Positions 1-8,894 of a DNA stretch of 64,000 nucleotides are shown one piece after another (the stretch's first letter is position 1; every line of letters starts with the position of its first letter). Under the pieces are notes generated by a model. It was not told the DNA's origin. It saw only the letters and a program-made list of their open reading frames with translations, and made no database searches. Source of the DNA: Burkholderiales bacterium (GTDB lineage: Bacteria > Pseudomonadota > Gammaproteobacteria > Burkholderiales > Burkholderiaceae_C). The position numbers and the translations under genes are program-made. The stretch is from assembly GCA_028868995.1 (NCBI GenBank), contig JAGWTH010000002.1, positions 62,001 through 126,000 on the forward strand. Direction: 5' to 3'.

Positions 1-178
1 CCAGGGCCATGGGGTCGTCGGTGTCGACCCGCTTCCAGGCGGCCGGATGGCGTACCCGCACGACGACGCCGGCCGAGCCGGGCAGGCCCCGGCTGCTGAA
101 TTCCTTCCAGTCCTGCGCCTGGGCGCCGGCCGGTGAAGCCCAGGCGAGCGCCAGCGCCGCCGCCAGAACGCGGAGCAT
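1..178 (-). CDS. Secreted hypothetical protein, N-terminal fragment
   Basis: The reverse strand reads out of the window as MLRVLAAALALAWASPAGAQ followed by a polar mature part (DWKEFSSRGLPGSAG...). The start has a clear Sec signal peptide with an AxA cleavage site, so the product is exported to the periplasm or beyond. An upstream in-frame ATG at 214 would add twelve residues, but the inner ATG has AAGG just upstream and gives a tidier signal peptide. The C-terminus lies beyond base 1, and I do not recognise a family from the roughly 59 residues visible. The gene is divergent from the aminotransferase at 271. Confidence 0.6.
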   Translation of the reverse strand, partial: MLRVLAAALALAWASPAGAQAQDWKEFSSRGLPGSAGVVVRVRHPAAWKRVDTDDPMAL

Positions 179-270
179 CGCCTTGCGCGGGGGGGCGTCG
201 GCCAGGGTCGGCATGGGTCGGGCCGATCATATAGTCGATACTTTCGCCCGCCCCCGACCCGGAGATTCGA

Positions 271-1446
271 ATGCACCAGGCCCAAAGGATGGAGCGCGTC
301 GACGCGCCCATCATCCCCACCATCGCCGCCCTGACGCGGGCGACGCCCGGCACCATCTCGCTGGGCCAGGGCGTGGTGAGCTACGGGCCGCCCGTGGAGG
401 CGGTGGCGCGGCTGCCGGCCCTGCTGGCCGACGGCCAGCTGCACAAGTACCAGCCGGTCGCCGGCTACGCGCCGCTGCTGGAGGCCATCCGTGCCAAGCT
501 CGCCGCCGAGAACGGCCTGCGCACGGAGGGCGTGTCGCAGGTCATGGTGACGGCCGGCAGCAACATGGCCTTCCTGAACAGCGTGCTGGCCGTGTCCGAC
601 CCGGGCGACGAGTTCATCCTGCCGCTGCCCTTCTACTTCAACCAGGAGATGGCGGTGCGCATGTGCGGCTGCGTGCCGGTGCCGGTGCCCACCCGCGCCG
701 ACTGGTCGCTGGACGTCGACGCGCTGGCCGCCGCCATCACCCCGCGCACGCGCGCCATCGTGACGGTGTCGCCCAACAACCCCACGGGCGCCGTCTACGC
801 CGAGGCCGACCTGCGGGCGGTGAACGCCCTGTGCGCGCGCGCCGGCATCTACCACTTCAGCGACGAGGCCTACGAGTACTTCACCTTCGAAGGCGTCCGG
901 CATTTCTCCCCCGGCTCCCTCCCCGGGGCGCACGAGTACACGCTTTCGTTCTATTCCATGTCCAAGAACTACGGCATGGCCAGCTGGCGCGTGGGCTACG
1001 TCGTGTTCCCGGCGCACCTGGCCGCGGCGATGGACAAGGTGCAGGACACCAACCTGATCTGCGCGCCCGTGCCTTCGCAGCTGCTGGCGCTGGAGGCGCT
1101 GCGCCTGGGCAAGGCCTGGGTGCGGCCGAAGGTGGAGGAGCTCGCCCGCGTGCGGTCGGCCGTGCACGCCTCCCTGGCCGATCTCGGCGACCTCGTGCGC
1201 TTCCCGCGCACCCAGGGCGCCTTCTACGTCCTGATGCGCCTGCCCGGCGTGGACGATGCGCTGGCCTTCAACCGCGCGATGATCGAGAAATACAAGGTCG
1301 CCACCATTCCCGGCTTCGCCTTCGGCCTGACCGACACGCGCCGCGACAACTACCAGCGGCTGTCCTTCGGCGCGCTCGATGCGGCCACGGTGGCCGAGGG
1401 CGTGCAGCGCTACGTGGCGGCGGTGAAGGACTGGTACGCGGCCTGA
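271..1446 (+). CDS. Class I/II PLP-dependent aminotransferase
   Basis: 391 residues, the usual length of a fold-type I aminotransferase. Visible motifs are the substrate-side glycine loop near residue 34 (SLGQGV), the VSPNNPTG motif with Asn170, the PLP-ring Asp in FSDEAY (D198) and the Schiff-base lysine in SMSKNYGM (K232), followed by the phosphate-binding Arg of SWRVGY. It should transfer an amino group from an amino acid to a 2-oxo acid in the cytoplasm; the substrate cannot be read from the sequence. The start is supported by GGAGA five bases upstream. It stands alone, convergent with the MFS gene, so there is no operon context for specificity. Confidence 0.9.
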   Translation: MHQAQRMERVDAPIIPTIAALTRATPGTISLGQGVVSYGPPVEAVARLPALLADGQLHKYQPVAGYAPLLEAIRAKLAAENGLRTEGVSQVMVTAGSNMAFLNSVLAVSDPGDEFILPLPFYFNQEMAVRMCGCVPVPVPTRADWSLDVDALAAAITPRTRAIVTVSPNNPTGAVYAEADLRAVNALCARAGIYHFSDEAYEYFTFEGVRHFSPGSLPGAHEYTLSFYSMSKNYGMASWRVGYVVFPAHLAAAMDKVQDTNLICAPVPSQLLALEALRLGKAWVRPKVEELARVRSAVHASLADLGDLVRFPRTQGAFYVLMRLPGVDDALAFNRAMIEKYKVATIPGFAFGLTDTRRDNYQRLSFGALDAATVAEGVQRYVAAVKDWYAA

Positions 1447-1459
1447 GCCGTTCCGTCCC

Positions 1460-2683
1460 TCATCCCGCGCTCGCCTGCGGCAGCCGCTGCAGCCCGTTCA
1501 TGCTCGACGCCAGGATGATCCCCGCCTGCAGCACGAAGCCCGCCAGCGCCAGCCACAGGCACGCGGGCTCGCCCCACAGGCCGCCCACGAGCGCGCCGAT
1601 GCCGGCGCCCACCGGCCGCGCGCCGGCATTCACCGTGAGGAACACCGAGCCCACGCGCCCGAGCATCGCGCCGGGCGTGATCGCCTGGCGCAGCGTGGTG
1701 GTGGTGATGGTCCAGACGATGGGGCCGGCGCCGAACAGGAAGAAGGACAGGCCCGCGAGGAGGCCGCTCGGCGCCGCCAGCGTCGCCACCATGGCGCCGA
1801 TCGCGAGCACCGACACGGCGGGCCCCAGCTGGATCGCCCGGCCGAACGCCATCGCGCCGATCACGCGCGGCGCGAGCAGGGCACCGCTCACCATGCCCGC
1901 GCCATAGCAGCCCATGGTGAGGCCGACCGCCTGGGGCGACAGCCCGAGCACGCGCACGGCATAGGGCACGTAGGCGGCCTGCAGCACGAACCAGGCGATG
2001 TTCCAGGCGATGCCGGTCAGCAGGATCGGGCGCAGCAGGGGGTCGTGCCAGGCGAACCGGGCGCCTTCGCGGATGTCCAGCCACGCATGGCGCGCGGGCA
2101 CCGGCGCGCGCGGCGGCTCCGACACCCGCCGCAGCAGGGCCACGGCGGACAGCGAGAGCATCGTGGCCAGCACGAAGGCCGAGGCCGCGCCGGCCCAGGC
2201 CACCAGGGCGCCGGCGAGCGCGGGCCCGCCGGCGTAGGCGGCGCTGCGCGCCAGCTCCAGCCGGCCGTTGGCGCGCGCGTGCAGCTCGCGCGGGACCAGC
2301 GACGGCACCAGGGCCGGCGCCGCGACGGTGAAGCCCACGGTGCCCAGCGCGCCGATGAATCCCAGCACGGCGAGCCCGGCGAAAGTGGTCCGGCCCGACG
2401 CCACCATCAGGAGCAGCAGCAGCAGGGACGCCGCGCGCACCGCCTCGGAGACCAGCATCACGCTGCGCCGCGGCAGGCGGTCGGCCAGCAGGCCGACGGG
2501 GATGGACAGCAGCAGGAAGGGCAGCGTCTGCATCGCGCCCAGCAGGCCGATCTCGCCGGCCCCCGACCCGAGCGCGAGCACCGCCACCAGCGGCACGGCC
2601 GCCAGGCTCAGCTGTTCGGCGGACTGCGCGCCCAGGTTGGCGGCTGCCAGGAGCCGGAAGGGTTGGGTGAGCCGGTGCTTCAT
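1460..2683 (-). CDS. MFS transporter (EntS-like exporter family)
   Basis: 407 residues from the chosen ATG (MKHRLTQPFRLLAAANLGAQ). About twelve hydrophobic segments are spaced as in the major facilitator superfamily, with the cytoplasmic loop 2-3 motif LADRLPRR near residue 75. The overall pattern resembles the enterobactin-exporter-like (MFS_3) branch, which moves small molecules outward using the proton gradient. An alternative ATG four codons upstream (2695) is equally possible; GAGGGA lies rather far from both. The longer frame reported in the ORF track reaches into non-coding sequence. The gene is convergent with the aminotransferase. The substrate is unknown. Confidence 0.85.
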   Translation of the reverse strand: MKHRLTQPFRLLAAANLGAQSAEQLSLAAVPLVAVLALGSGAGEIGLLGAMQTLPFLLLSIPVGLLADRLPRRSVMLVSEAVRAASLLLLLLMVASGRTTFAGLAVLGFIGALGTVGFTVAAPALVPSLVPRELHARANGRLELARSAAYAGGPALAGALVAWAGAASAFVLATMLSLSAVALLRRVSEPPRAPVPARHAWLDIREGARFAWHDPLLRPILLTGIAWNIAWFVLQAAYVPYAVRVLGLSPQAVGLTMGCYGAGMVSGALLAPRVIGAMAFGRAIQLGPAVSVLAIGAMVATLAAPSGLLAGLSFFLFGAGPIVWTITTTTLRQAITPGAMLGRVGSVFLTVNAGARPVGAGIGALVGGLWGEPACLWLALAGFVLQAGIILASSMNGLQRLPQASAG

Positions 2684-2924
2684 GTCCGGGATCATGCCCG
2701 GGCCCGGAGTCCCTCGCACGCCGGTTCCGGACATGCGATCGCAGGGCCCGCAGGATGCGGTGATCCGGCGGTCGACGCGCGGCGCAGCAGCAGGAGGGCT
2801 GCTCCCGGCCTGAAGCTGTTCTCCTCCGGCCGCAACGGCACCCCCTCGGGATTGGTCGTCCCGGGTAGGTCGCCTCCCAAGTCTGAACGTCGTACAGTCC
2901 ATCGCCCGTGCCCCCAGTGCAGGG

Positions 2925-3404
2925 ATGGAGCGCAGGATGGTGGATCGCACCCAGCCCGACCGGGTGACCTTCGAGCAGGCCGTGGCCTACGCGTGCAGCA
3001 GCGGGCACGCGGCGTTCGCGGCGACGCCCGTCTTCGGCGACGATCAGGAGCGGGCGGAAGGCCTTCGCCTCTTCATCATCGAAGGTGATGGGCAGGGGGG
3101 GCGCAAGATCCGCTTCATCGCCGGCCCCTTCTTCTCGGCGGCGCTCGCTGCCAACGAAGTCCTGGCGGACGACGAGATCCCCGATGGCGTGCGCGAAATG
3201 CTCTTCCTGCCGAGCAGCTTTTCCGAGGAGTGGCTCTCGGACCCGATCCAGGTCCTGGTCGCGCGACTCGTCCAGGCGGCGGAGATCGTCGCTCCCGAGA
3301 TGCCGAACTATCTCGACGCGAAGACTGCTCGCAGCGCGCCGGAGGTCACCTTCCCGATTCGCGCGATCGGCCGCGCCTCGCCGCGTCGTGGCGACGACTC
3401 CTGA
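2925..3404 (+). CDS. Hypothetical protein
   Basis: 159 residues with no signal peptide or membrane segment. The reading is protein-like, with alternating hydrophobic and charged stretches (GRKIRFIAGPFFSAALAANEVL), and it is the only plausible gene between the MFS transporter and the BenE-like symporter. I do not recognise the family. A second ATG at 2937 (MVDRTQPDRVTF) is an equally good start. The product is acidic in the middle and ends in a basic tail (IGRASPRRGDDS). There is no neighbour that suggests a function. Confidence 0.6.
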   Translation: MERRMVDRTQPDRVTFEQAVAYACSSGHAAFAATPVFGDDQERAEGLRLFIIEGDGQGGRKIRFIAGPFFSAALAANEVLADDEIPDGVREMLFLPSSFSEEWLSDPIQVLVARLVQAAEIVAPEMPNYLDAKTARSAPEVTFPIRAIGRASPRRGDDS

Positions 3405-3493
3405 GCCCGCGGCTCCTGATCGCGGGTAGCCATGGCCAGGCACAAGGGCCCGTGCGGCACAATGGGGCGGTCACCCTGGCCTGGAGCCCCCCC

Positions 3494-4717
3494 ATGCCCC
3501 TGGAGTCCGTGCACAAGCCCATCCCCGGACTACGCCAGATGGCCTCCGATTCCGGCGGCCTCTACCTCGCGAACGCGCTGATCGGCTTCATCTTCGCTGC
3601 CTCGGGGCCGGTCGCCATCATCCTGGCGGTCGGCGCGCGTGGCGGCCTGAGCGAGTCCGACCTGTCGTCGTGGATCTTCGGCGCGTTCTTCGTCAATGGA
3701 CTGATCACGCTCCTGTTCTGCGCGCTGTACCGGCAGCCGCTCGTCTTCTTCTGGACCATCCCCGGCACGGTCCTGGTGGGCCCGGCGCTGGGCCACCTTC
3801 GGTGGGCCGAGGTCGTCGGTGCCTTCCTTGCCACGGGATTGCTGATGTTCGTGCTGGGCCTCTCGGGCTGGGTGCGGCGCGCCATGCGGGCCGTGCCGAT
3901 GCCGATCGTGATGGGGATGGTGGCCGGCGTGTTCCTTCGCTTCGGCCTGGGGCTGGTCTACGCCTTGCGCGACGACGTCTGGATCGCGGCACCGATGGTG
4001 GTCGCCTTCGTTGCGCTCGGCGCTTCGGCGACGCTGTCGCGCCGGCTGCCGCCCGTGATCGGCGCACTCCTCGTCGGCGCGGCGGCGATCGCACTGCTTG
4101 GACGATTCCATTCCAGCGGCGCGGCGCTGCACGCCTTCGCGCATCCCACGCTGTACGCCCCCGAGTTCTCATGGCGCGCCATGGTCGAACTCGTGCTGCC
4201 GCTCGCGATCACCGTGCTCGTGGTGCAGAACGGGCAGGGATTCGCTGTGCTCGATGCCGCCGGGCACAAGCCGCCGATGAACGCGATCACGGTCGCCTGC
4301 GGTGTGGGGTCCATGATCGCGGCGCTGGTCGGCACCGTGTCCACCTGCCTCACGGGACCGGTCAACGCCATCATCTCCGGGTCCGGCGAGCGGCGGCGGC
4401 ACTACACGGCGGGGCTGGCGGTGGGCGCGTTGGCGCTGGCGTTCGGCTTGTTCGCGCCCGTGTTCACCCGGCTGATGCTCGCGGCGCCACCCGCGTTCAT
4501 TGCCACGCTCGCCGGAATTGCGATGCTGCGCGTCCTGCAGACGGCGTTCAACGTGGCGTTCCGCGAGCGGTTCACGCTCGGCGCGCTCGTCACGTTCATC
4601 GTCACGGTGGCCGACGTTGCCATCTTCAACGTCGGCGCGCCGTTCTGGGGCCTCGTGATCGGCTACGCCGTGTCGCGCCTGCTCGAGCCGCAGGACTTCA
4701 GCGCCGCTGCCTCTTGA
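3494..4717 (+). CDS. BenE-family benzoate/H+ symporter
   Basis: 407 residues, close to the usual length of BenE proteins, with about twelve transmembrane segments beginning near residue 25 (LANALIGFIFAASGPVAIIL). The internal GxxxxxPxxG-like patterns (GTVLVGPALG, PPVIGALLVG) and the motif CLTGPVNAIISG near residue 290 match the BenE/PF03594 family. Characterised members import benzoate or related aromatic acids with protons. The start is the ATG with GGAG seven bases upstream. No benzoate dioxygenase genes are in the window, so aromatic-acid uptake is a family-based inference. Confidence 0.85.
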   Translation: MPLESVHKPIPGLRQMASDSGGLYLANALIGFIFAASGPVAIILAVGARGGLSESDLSSWIFGAFFVNGLITLLFCALYRQPLVFFWTIPGTVLVGPALGHLRWAEVVGAFLATGLLMFVLGLSGWVRRAMRAVPMPIVMGMVAGVFLRFGLGLVYALRDDVWIAAPMVVAFVALGASATLSRRLPPVIGALLVGAAAIALLGRFHSSGAALHAFAHPTLYAPEFSWRAMVELVLPLAITVLVVQNGQGFAVLDAAGHKPPMNAITVACGVGSMIAALVGTVSTCLTGPVNAIISGSGERRRHYTAGLAVGALALAFGLFAPVFTRLMLAAPPAFIATLAGIAMLRVLQTAFNVAFRERFTLGALVTFIVTVADVAIFNVGAPFWGLVIGYAVSRLLEPQDFSAAAS

Positions 4718-4833
4718 GGCACGCTTGCGGCAGCTTGTGGTCGAAAGCGTTCATCTTCCGCAAAGTCCCTCACCGTGAGGCGATCGCCCGTTCCAGGCGC
4801 ACGCCGGGGGGCCGATTGGGACAAAATGATCTG

Positions 4834-5826
4834 ATGCAACACGTTCGATTCGGCCGCACCGGCCTGAAGGTGTCCCGCCTGTGTCTCGGCACCATGACTT
4901 TCGGCCTGCAGTGCGACGAGGAGACCTCCCGCGCGATCATGGACCGGGCGTTCGAGGCCGGCATCGACTTCTTCGACACCGCGGACGTCTATCCGCTGGG
5001 CGGCGGGGTGGAACTCGCCGGCCGCACGGAGGAAGTGGTCGGCCGCTGGATGCAGGGGCGCCGCCAGAGCCTGGTGATCGCCACCAAGGCAGCCGCGCGC
5101 GTCGGCGACCGCGCCTGGGACGAAGGCAACTCGCGCAAGCACCTCCTCGACGCGATCGACGCGTCCCTCGCGCGGCTGGGCACCGACTACGTGGACCTCT
5201 ACCAGCTGCACTGGGACGACCCGGGCACCCCGCTGGACGAAACCCTGGAGGCCCTGGGCGTGATCGTGCGTTCGGGACGCGCGCGCTACGTCGGCGTGTC
5301 GAACTTCGTGGCCTGGCGCCTGGCGAAGATGCTCGGGCGCGCGGACTTCCTACGGGTGGCGAGGCCCGTTTCGGTCCAGCCGCGCTACAGCCTGCTGTTC
5401 CGGCAGTTCGAGCGCGACCTGCTGCCGCTGGCCCAGGAGGAAGGCCTGGCCGTCATTCCCTACAACCCGCTGGCCGGCGGCATGCTCACCGGCAAGTACA
5501 AGGTGGGCATGCAGCCGCAGGAGGGCACGCGCTTCACCCTGGGCAAGGCGGCGAGAACGTACCAGGAGCGCTACTGGCACGAGCGCGAGCTGTCGGCTTC
5601 GACGAGCTTCGCCGAGATGGCGCAGCAGCACGGGGTCGTGCCGGCCCAGGCTGCGATCGCCTGGGTGCTGGCGAACCCGGCGATCACCAGCGTCATCATC
5701 GGGGCGAGCCGGGCCGAGCAGCTCGCCGACAGCATCGCCGCCGCCGACCTGACCCTGCCGCCGGAGCTCGCGGCACGGCTCGAAGAGTCGACCCGCGAAT
5801 TCCGCTACGGGGACGCCGTGCGCTGA
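4834..5826 (+). CDS. Aldo/keto reductase
   Basis: 330 residues. The order of motifs is that of an NADPH-dependent aldo/keto reductase: an N-terminal barrel strand (MQHVRFGRTGLKVSRL), FFDTADVYP carrying the catalytic Asp and Tyr, VIATKAA with the catalytic Lys, YQLHWDD with the active-site His, and a C-terminal NADP-binding stretch (SVIIGASRAEQL). It resembles the YghZ/YajO-type branch that reduces aldehydes in the cytoplasm. The long upstream frame in the ORF track is out of register with real protein before MQHVRF. A 116-base gap separates it from the symporter gene, so it probably has its own promoter. Confidence 0.9.
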   Translation: MQHVRFGRTGLKVSRLCLGTMTFGLQCDEETSRAIMDRAFEAGIDFFDTADVYPLGGGVELAGRTEEVVGRWMQGRRQSLVIATKAAARVGDRAWDEGNSRKHLLDAIDASLARLGTDYVDLYQLHWDDPGTPLDETLEALGVIVRSGRARYVGVSNFVAWRLAKMLGRADFLRVARPVSVQPRYSLLFRQFERDLLPLAQEEGLAVIPYNPLAGGMLTGKYKVGMQPQEGTRFTLGKAARTYQERYWHERELSASTSFAEMAQQHGVVPAQAAIAWVLANPAITSVIIGASRAEQLADSIAAADLTLPPELAARLEESTREFRYGDAVR

Positions 5827-5918
5827 GCGCGGGGATTGACGGGCCCGTTCCGCCCGGGTAGCGTGATCCGACCGGGCGGCGCCTGCGCCGGCTGGGCGCA
5901 TCGCGCAGGGGGTCGACC

Positions 5919-7634
5919 ATGGAGCAGGAACGCTTGCCCCGGCAGATCGTGGTCTGCTGCGACGGCACGAACGGCACGCTCACCGGCGGCCAGGAAGACA
6001 CCAACGTCGTCCTGCTGCACAACCACGTCGCGGGCCAGCCGGCACCGTCTGGCATCCGTCGCTTCCTCTACTACGACCCCGGCGTGGGCTCGGCCGGGGC
6101 CCTGCCCCCGACCGGTCCGGTGGAGTTGATGGCGCGGACCTGGGACCGCATGATGGGCCTGGCCTCGGGCGAGGGCGTGTACGACAACATCGCCCAGGCC
6201 TACCTGTTCCTGATGCGCCACTGGCGCGACGACGCGGACCGCATCTACCTGTTCGGCTTCTCCCGCGGCTCCTTCACCGTGCGCGCGGTGGCCGGTATGG
6301 TCAACCTGTTCGGCATCGTGAGGCCCGAGTACGAGGCCCTGGTGCCGACCCTCGTGCACATCTACTTCACGCCGCCCGACGAGTCGCGTGGCACCTACGT
6401 GCAGCGCACGACGCGGGCTCTCCATCGCTTCGCCACCCGCCGCAGCCCGGGCCGGCGCGATGCGCTGGCCGAGGAGGTGCGGCGCGACTTCGCCGGGCCC
6501 GGGTGCCGCGATGCCTGGGTCCACTGGATCGGCGTGTGGGACACGGTGGAATCCGTGGGCCTGCCGGGACCGCTGTCGCGCGTCAATCCCACGCCGCCCA
6601 CCGTGCACGACAAGCGCTATCGCAACGTGCGCCATGCGCTGTCGCTCGACGAGCACCGCTGGGCCTTCCTGCCGCGGCTGTACGAGGAACCCGCGGACCT
6701 GCCCGCGCCGCGGGCGCATGCGCAGGCCGGGCGCACGCTCAAGCAGCGCTGGTATCCGGGGGCGCACGCGGACGTGGGAGGCGGCTACGCGCAGGGCCGC
6801 AACGGCATCGCCGACGCCAGCCTGCGCTGGATGGTCGACGAGGTGGCGCCGGACCTGGGCATCGTCCCCATTCCTCCCGCGCAGGCCCAGGCCTGGATCC
6901 ACGACCCGCTGTACGGCAACTGCTTCTGGGCGCTCGCGGGCATGACCGTGCGCCGCATGCATCCGCAGCGTCCCGCCGGCTTCCAGGCGATCGCGGCCGG
7001 GAACCTGCCCGAAGGTCCCGTGGCCAGCGACTGGAACGACGGACCGTACCGGTCCGTGGGATCGCTCCTCGCGGCCGTGGTGGCCGGCCTCGCGCTGCTG
7101 ACGGCCTCGGGCATCGCCCTGGTCGGCGACGGCGCGGCGGACTCCGGCGGCGCCTGGGCGGCCTGCATCGCCAGCTGGCGCGCGGCCCAGGGCTTCGCCG
7201 ACCTGCAGCTCGCGTCGCTGGGCCTGGGCGGACTCCTCGCGCCCGGCTCACGCCCCTGGGAGCTGGCGGGCCACCCCGGCTGGGCGATGTTCTGGGACCT
7301 GCCGTTCATCGCGTGCTGGGGCTACGTGCTCGGTCGCATCACCTCGCGGTCCTTCGCCTGGCTGGCGGGCCGGCGCTCGGTGCATTCCCCCCGGCCCTGG
7401 TGGCTCTGGTTCGGCTTCGCGCCCATGCTGGCCGTGATGGGCGACGCGGGCGAGGATCTGGCCCTGTGGTCCGCGCTCGCGCTGCACTGGGCGGGAACGG
7501 AAGCACTCGCCCTGCTGGCCCTGTGGTTCGGCGGCCTCGGCTCGCTGCTCAAGTTCGTCGGGCTCGCGGGCTGCGCACCGCTGGTGCTGGTGCGCTGCGT
7601 GGCGTGGCGGCGCGGGAGAGTCGCGGGTGCCTAG
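5919..7634 (+). CDS. DUF2235 (Tle1-like) alpha/beta hydrolase with C-terminal membrane segments
   Basis: 571 residues. The first 340 or so form a DUF2235 domain: VVCCDGTNGT at the start, the nucleophile elbow GFSRGS, the Asp in GVWDTVES and the His in PGAHADVGGGY give a complete Ser-Asp-His triad. This is the fold of Tle1 phospholipase effectors of type VI secretion. The last 200 residues are hydrophobic, with several probable membrane helices (VGSLLAAVVAGLALL, WWLWFGFAPMLAVM, GLAGCAPLVLV). No vgr, immunity or T6SS gene is adjacent, so I read it as a housekeeping membrane-anchored lipase-like protein rather than an effector. Confidence 0.8.
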   Translation: MEQERLPRQIVVCCDGTNGTLTGGQEDTNVVLLHNHVAGQPAPSGIRRFLYYDPGVGSAGALPPTGPVELMARTWDRMMGLASGEGVYDNIAQAYLFLMRHWRDDADRIYLFGFSRGSFTVRAVAGMVNLFGIVRPEYEALVPTLVHIYFTPPDESRGTYVQRTTRALHRFATRRSPGRRDALAEEVRRDFAGPGCRDAWVHWIGVWDTVESVGLPGPLSRVNPTPPTVHDKRYRNVRHALSLDEHRWAFLPRLYEEPADLPAPRAHAQAGRTLKQRWYPGAHADVGGGYAQGRNGIADASLRWMVDEVAPDLGIVPIPPAQAQAWIHDPLYGNCFWALAGMTVRRMHPQRPAGFQAIAAGNLPEGPVASDWNDGPYRSVGSLLAAVVAGLALLTASGIALVGDGAADSGGAWAACIASWRAAQGFADLQLASLGLGGLLAPGSRPWELAGHPGWAMFWDLPFIACWGYVLGRITSRSFAWLAGRRSVHSPRPWWLWFGFAPMLAVMGDAGEDLALWSALALHWAGTEALALLALWFGGLGSLLKFVGLAGCAPLVLVRCVAWRRGRVAGA

Positions 7635-7671
7635 CCGCGACCAGGGATCCCGGGTTTCACCAGCATCGCTT

Positions 7672-8865
7672 TCATGCGCGCTCAGCGGCCCGCGACACAT
7701 CCGCACTCAACACCCCCTTGGCCACCGTGTTGCGCTGGATCTCGCTGGTGCCGGTGACGATCCGGTACATGCGCAGCCGGCGGAAGATGAATTCGACGGG
7801 GTGGTTGCGGGTCACGCCCACATTGCCGTGGATCTGCACGGCCTTGTCGGCGATCTCGAAGCAGCGCTCCGAGACGAACAGCTTGCACATGGAAGCCTGT
7901 GTGCGGATATCCTCCCCGCGATCGGCGCGCGCCGCGGTGGCGAGCACCATCTGCTCGCAGGCGTACAGCGCAGTCGCCATGTCGGCGACCATGTGCTGGA
8001 TCGCCTGGAAGCGGCTGATGGGGCCGCCGAACTGCCGGCGGCGGTGGGCGTAGTCGATCGTGTGCCGCAATGCCTGCCGTGCCAGGCCAATCATCGTGGG
8101 ACAGTGCAGCAGCCGGTTGACGCTGATGCGGTCCATCGCGATGCGGAAGCCATCGCCCTCGGCGCCGATCAGGTTGGCGGCCGGCACGCGCACCTGGTCG
8201 AACAGGATGTCGGCATCCACGAACTGTCCCGTCATGGGGACGCAGTCGTAGTCCAGTCGCACGCCGGGCACATCGAGCGGCACGAACAGGGCGGAGATCC
8301 CCTTGGCCCCGGCCTCGGGATCGGTCACGCACATGGTGATGGCGACGTCGGCGAAGGTGGAGGCGCTGATGTAGTGCTTGTGGCCGGTCACGACGAAGTG
8401 GTCACCGTCCCGCACCGCCCGGGTCCGGATGCTGGCCGCATCCGAGCCGCTGTGCGGCTCGGTCATCGCGAAGCAGATCCCCATTTCGCCCCGGATCACC
8501 GGGGTGACGAATCTTTCCACCTGGTCCGGCGTCGCGTGCTGCACCAATGAGCCGATCCGCGACGGGCCGCCCCAGTCGCCTAGGACATGCGGGAACAGGA
8601 TGGCGCCCGATGCCGCCACGTCGTCCTTGAGCAGGCAGAGGTCCGTGAGCGGGATGCCCCGGCCTCCGAGCGCCTCGGGCAAGTGGATGCCGTAGAAGCC
8701 CAGCTCCCGGCAGCGCCGCCAGACGGATCGGATAAGCTCGCGCGGGAAGCGGTCCTCGTAGCCGAGGCCGAGCTGGCGCTCCAGCGGGACCAGCTCCTCC
8801 TGCAGGTAGCGGCCCAGGGCCTCGCGCAGCGTGTCGATGGAGGAGGGTGGGTGAATCGCTTGCAT
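7672..8865 (-). CDS. Acyl-CoA dehydrogenase family protein
   Basis: 397 residues with the full family layout: an all-alpha N-terminal domain, a FAD-contacting beta domain (ICFAMTEPHSGSDA, then FVVTGHKHYIS) and a C-terminal helical domain with the RRQFGGPISRFQAIQ and QIHGNVGVTRNHPVE signatures. Family members oxidise acyl-CoA thioesters at C2-C3 and pass electrons to ETF. The residue that is usually the catalytic Glu (YEGTSEI in common members) is Thr here (IVTGTSEI), so the base must lie elsewhere or the reaction differs. It is divergent from a LysR gene with only 29 bases between the starts, suggesting regulation by that protein. Confidence 0.9.
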   Translation of the reverse strand: MQAIHPPSSIDTLREALGRYLQEELVPLERQLGLGYEDRFPRELIRSVWRRCRELGFYGIHLPEALGGRGIPLTDLCLLKDDVAASGAILFPHVLGDWGGPSRIGSLVQHATPDQVERFVTPVIRGEMGICFAMTEPHSGSDAASIRTRAVRDGDHFVVTGHKHYISASTFADVAITMCVTDPEAGAKGISALFVPLDVPGVRLDYDCVPMTGQFVDADILFDQVRVPAANLIGAEGDGFRIAMDRISVNRLLHCPTMIGLARQALRHTIDYAHRRRQFGGPISRFQAIQHMVADMATALYACEQMVLATAARADRGEDIRTQASMCKLFVSERCFEIADKAVQIHGNVGVTRNHPVEFIFRRLRMYRIVTGTSEIQRNTVAKGVLSADVSRAAERA

Positions 8866-8894
8866 GGCTTCGGCGGCTTTCTGGCGGAAAGAAA

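Noticed and set aside
5919-7634. DUF2235 protein as a type VI secretion effector
   Set aside because: No vgrG, tssM, PAAR or immunity gene is nearby and the C-terminal membrane helices do not suit a secreted effector.
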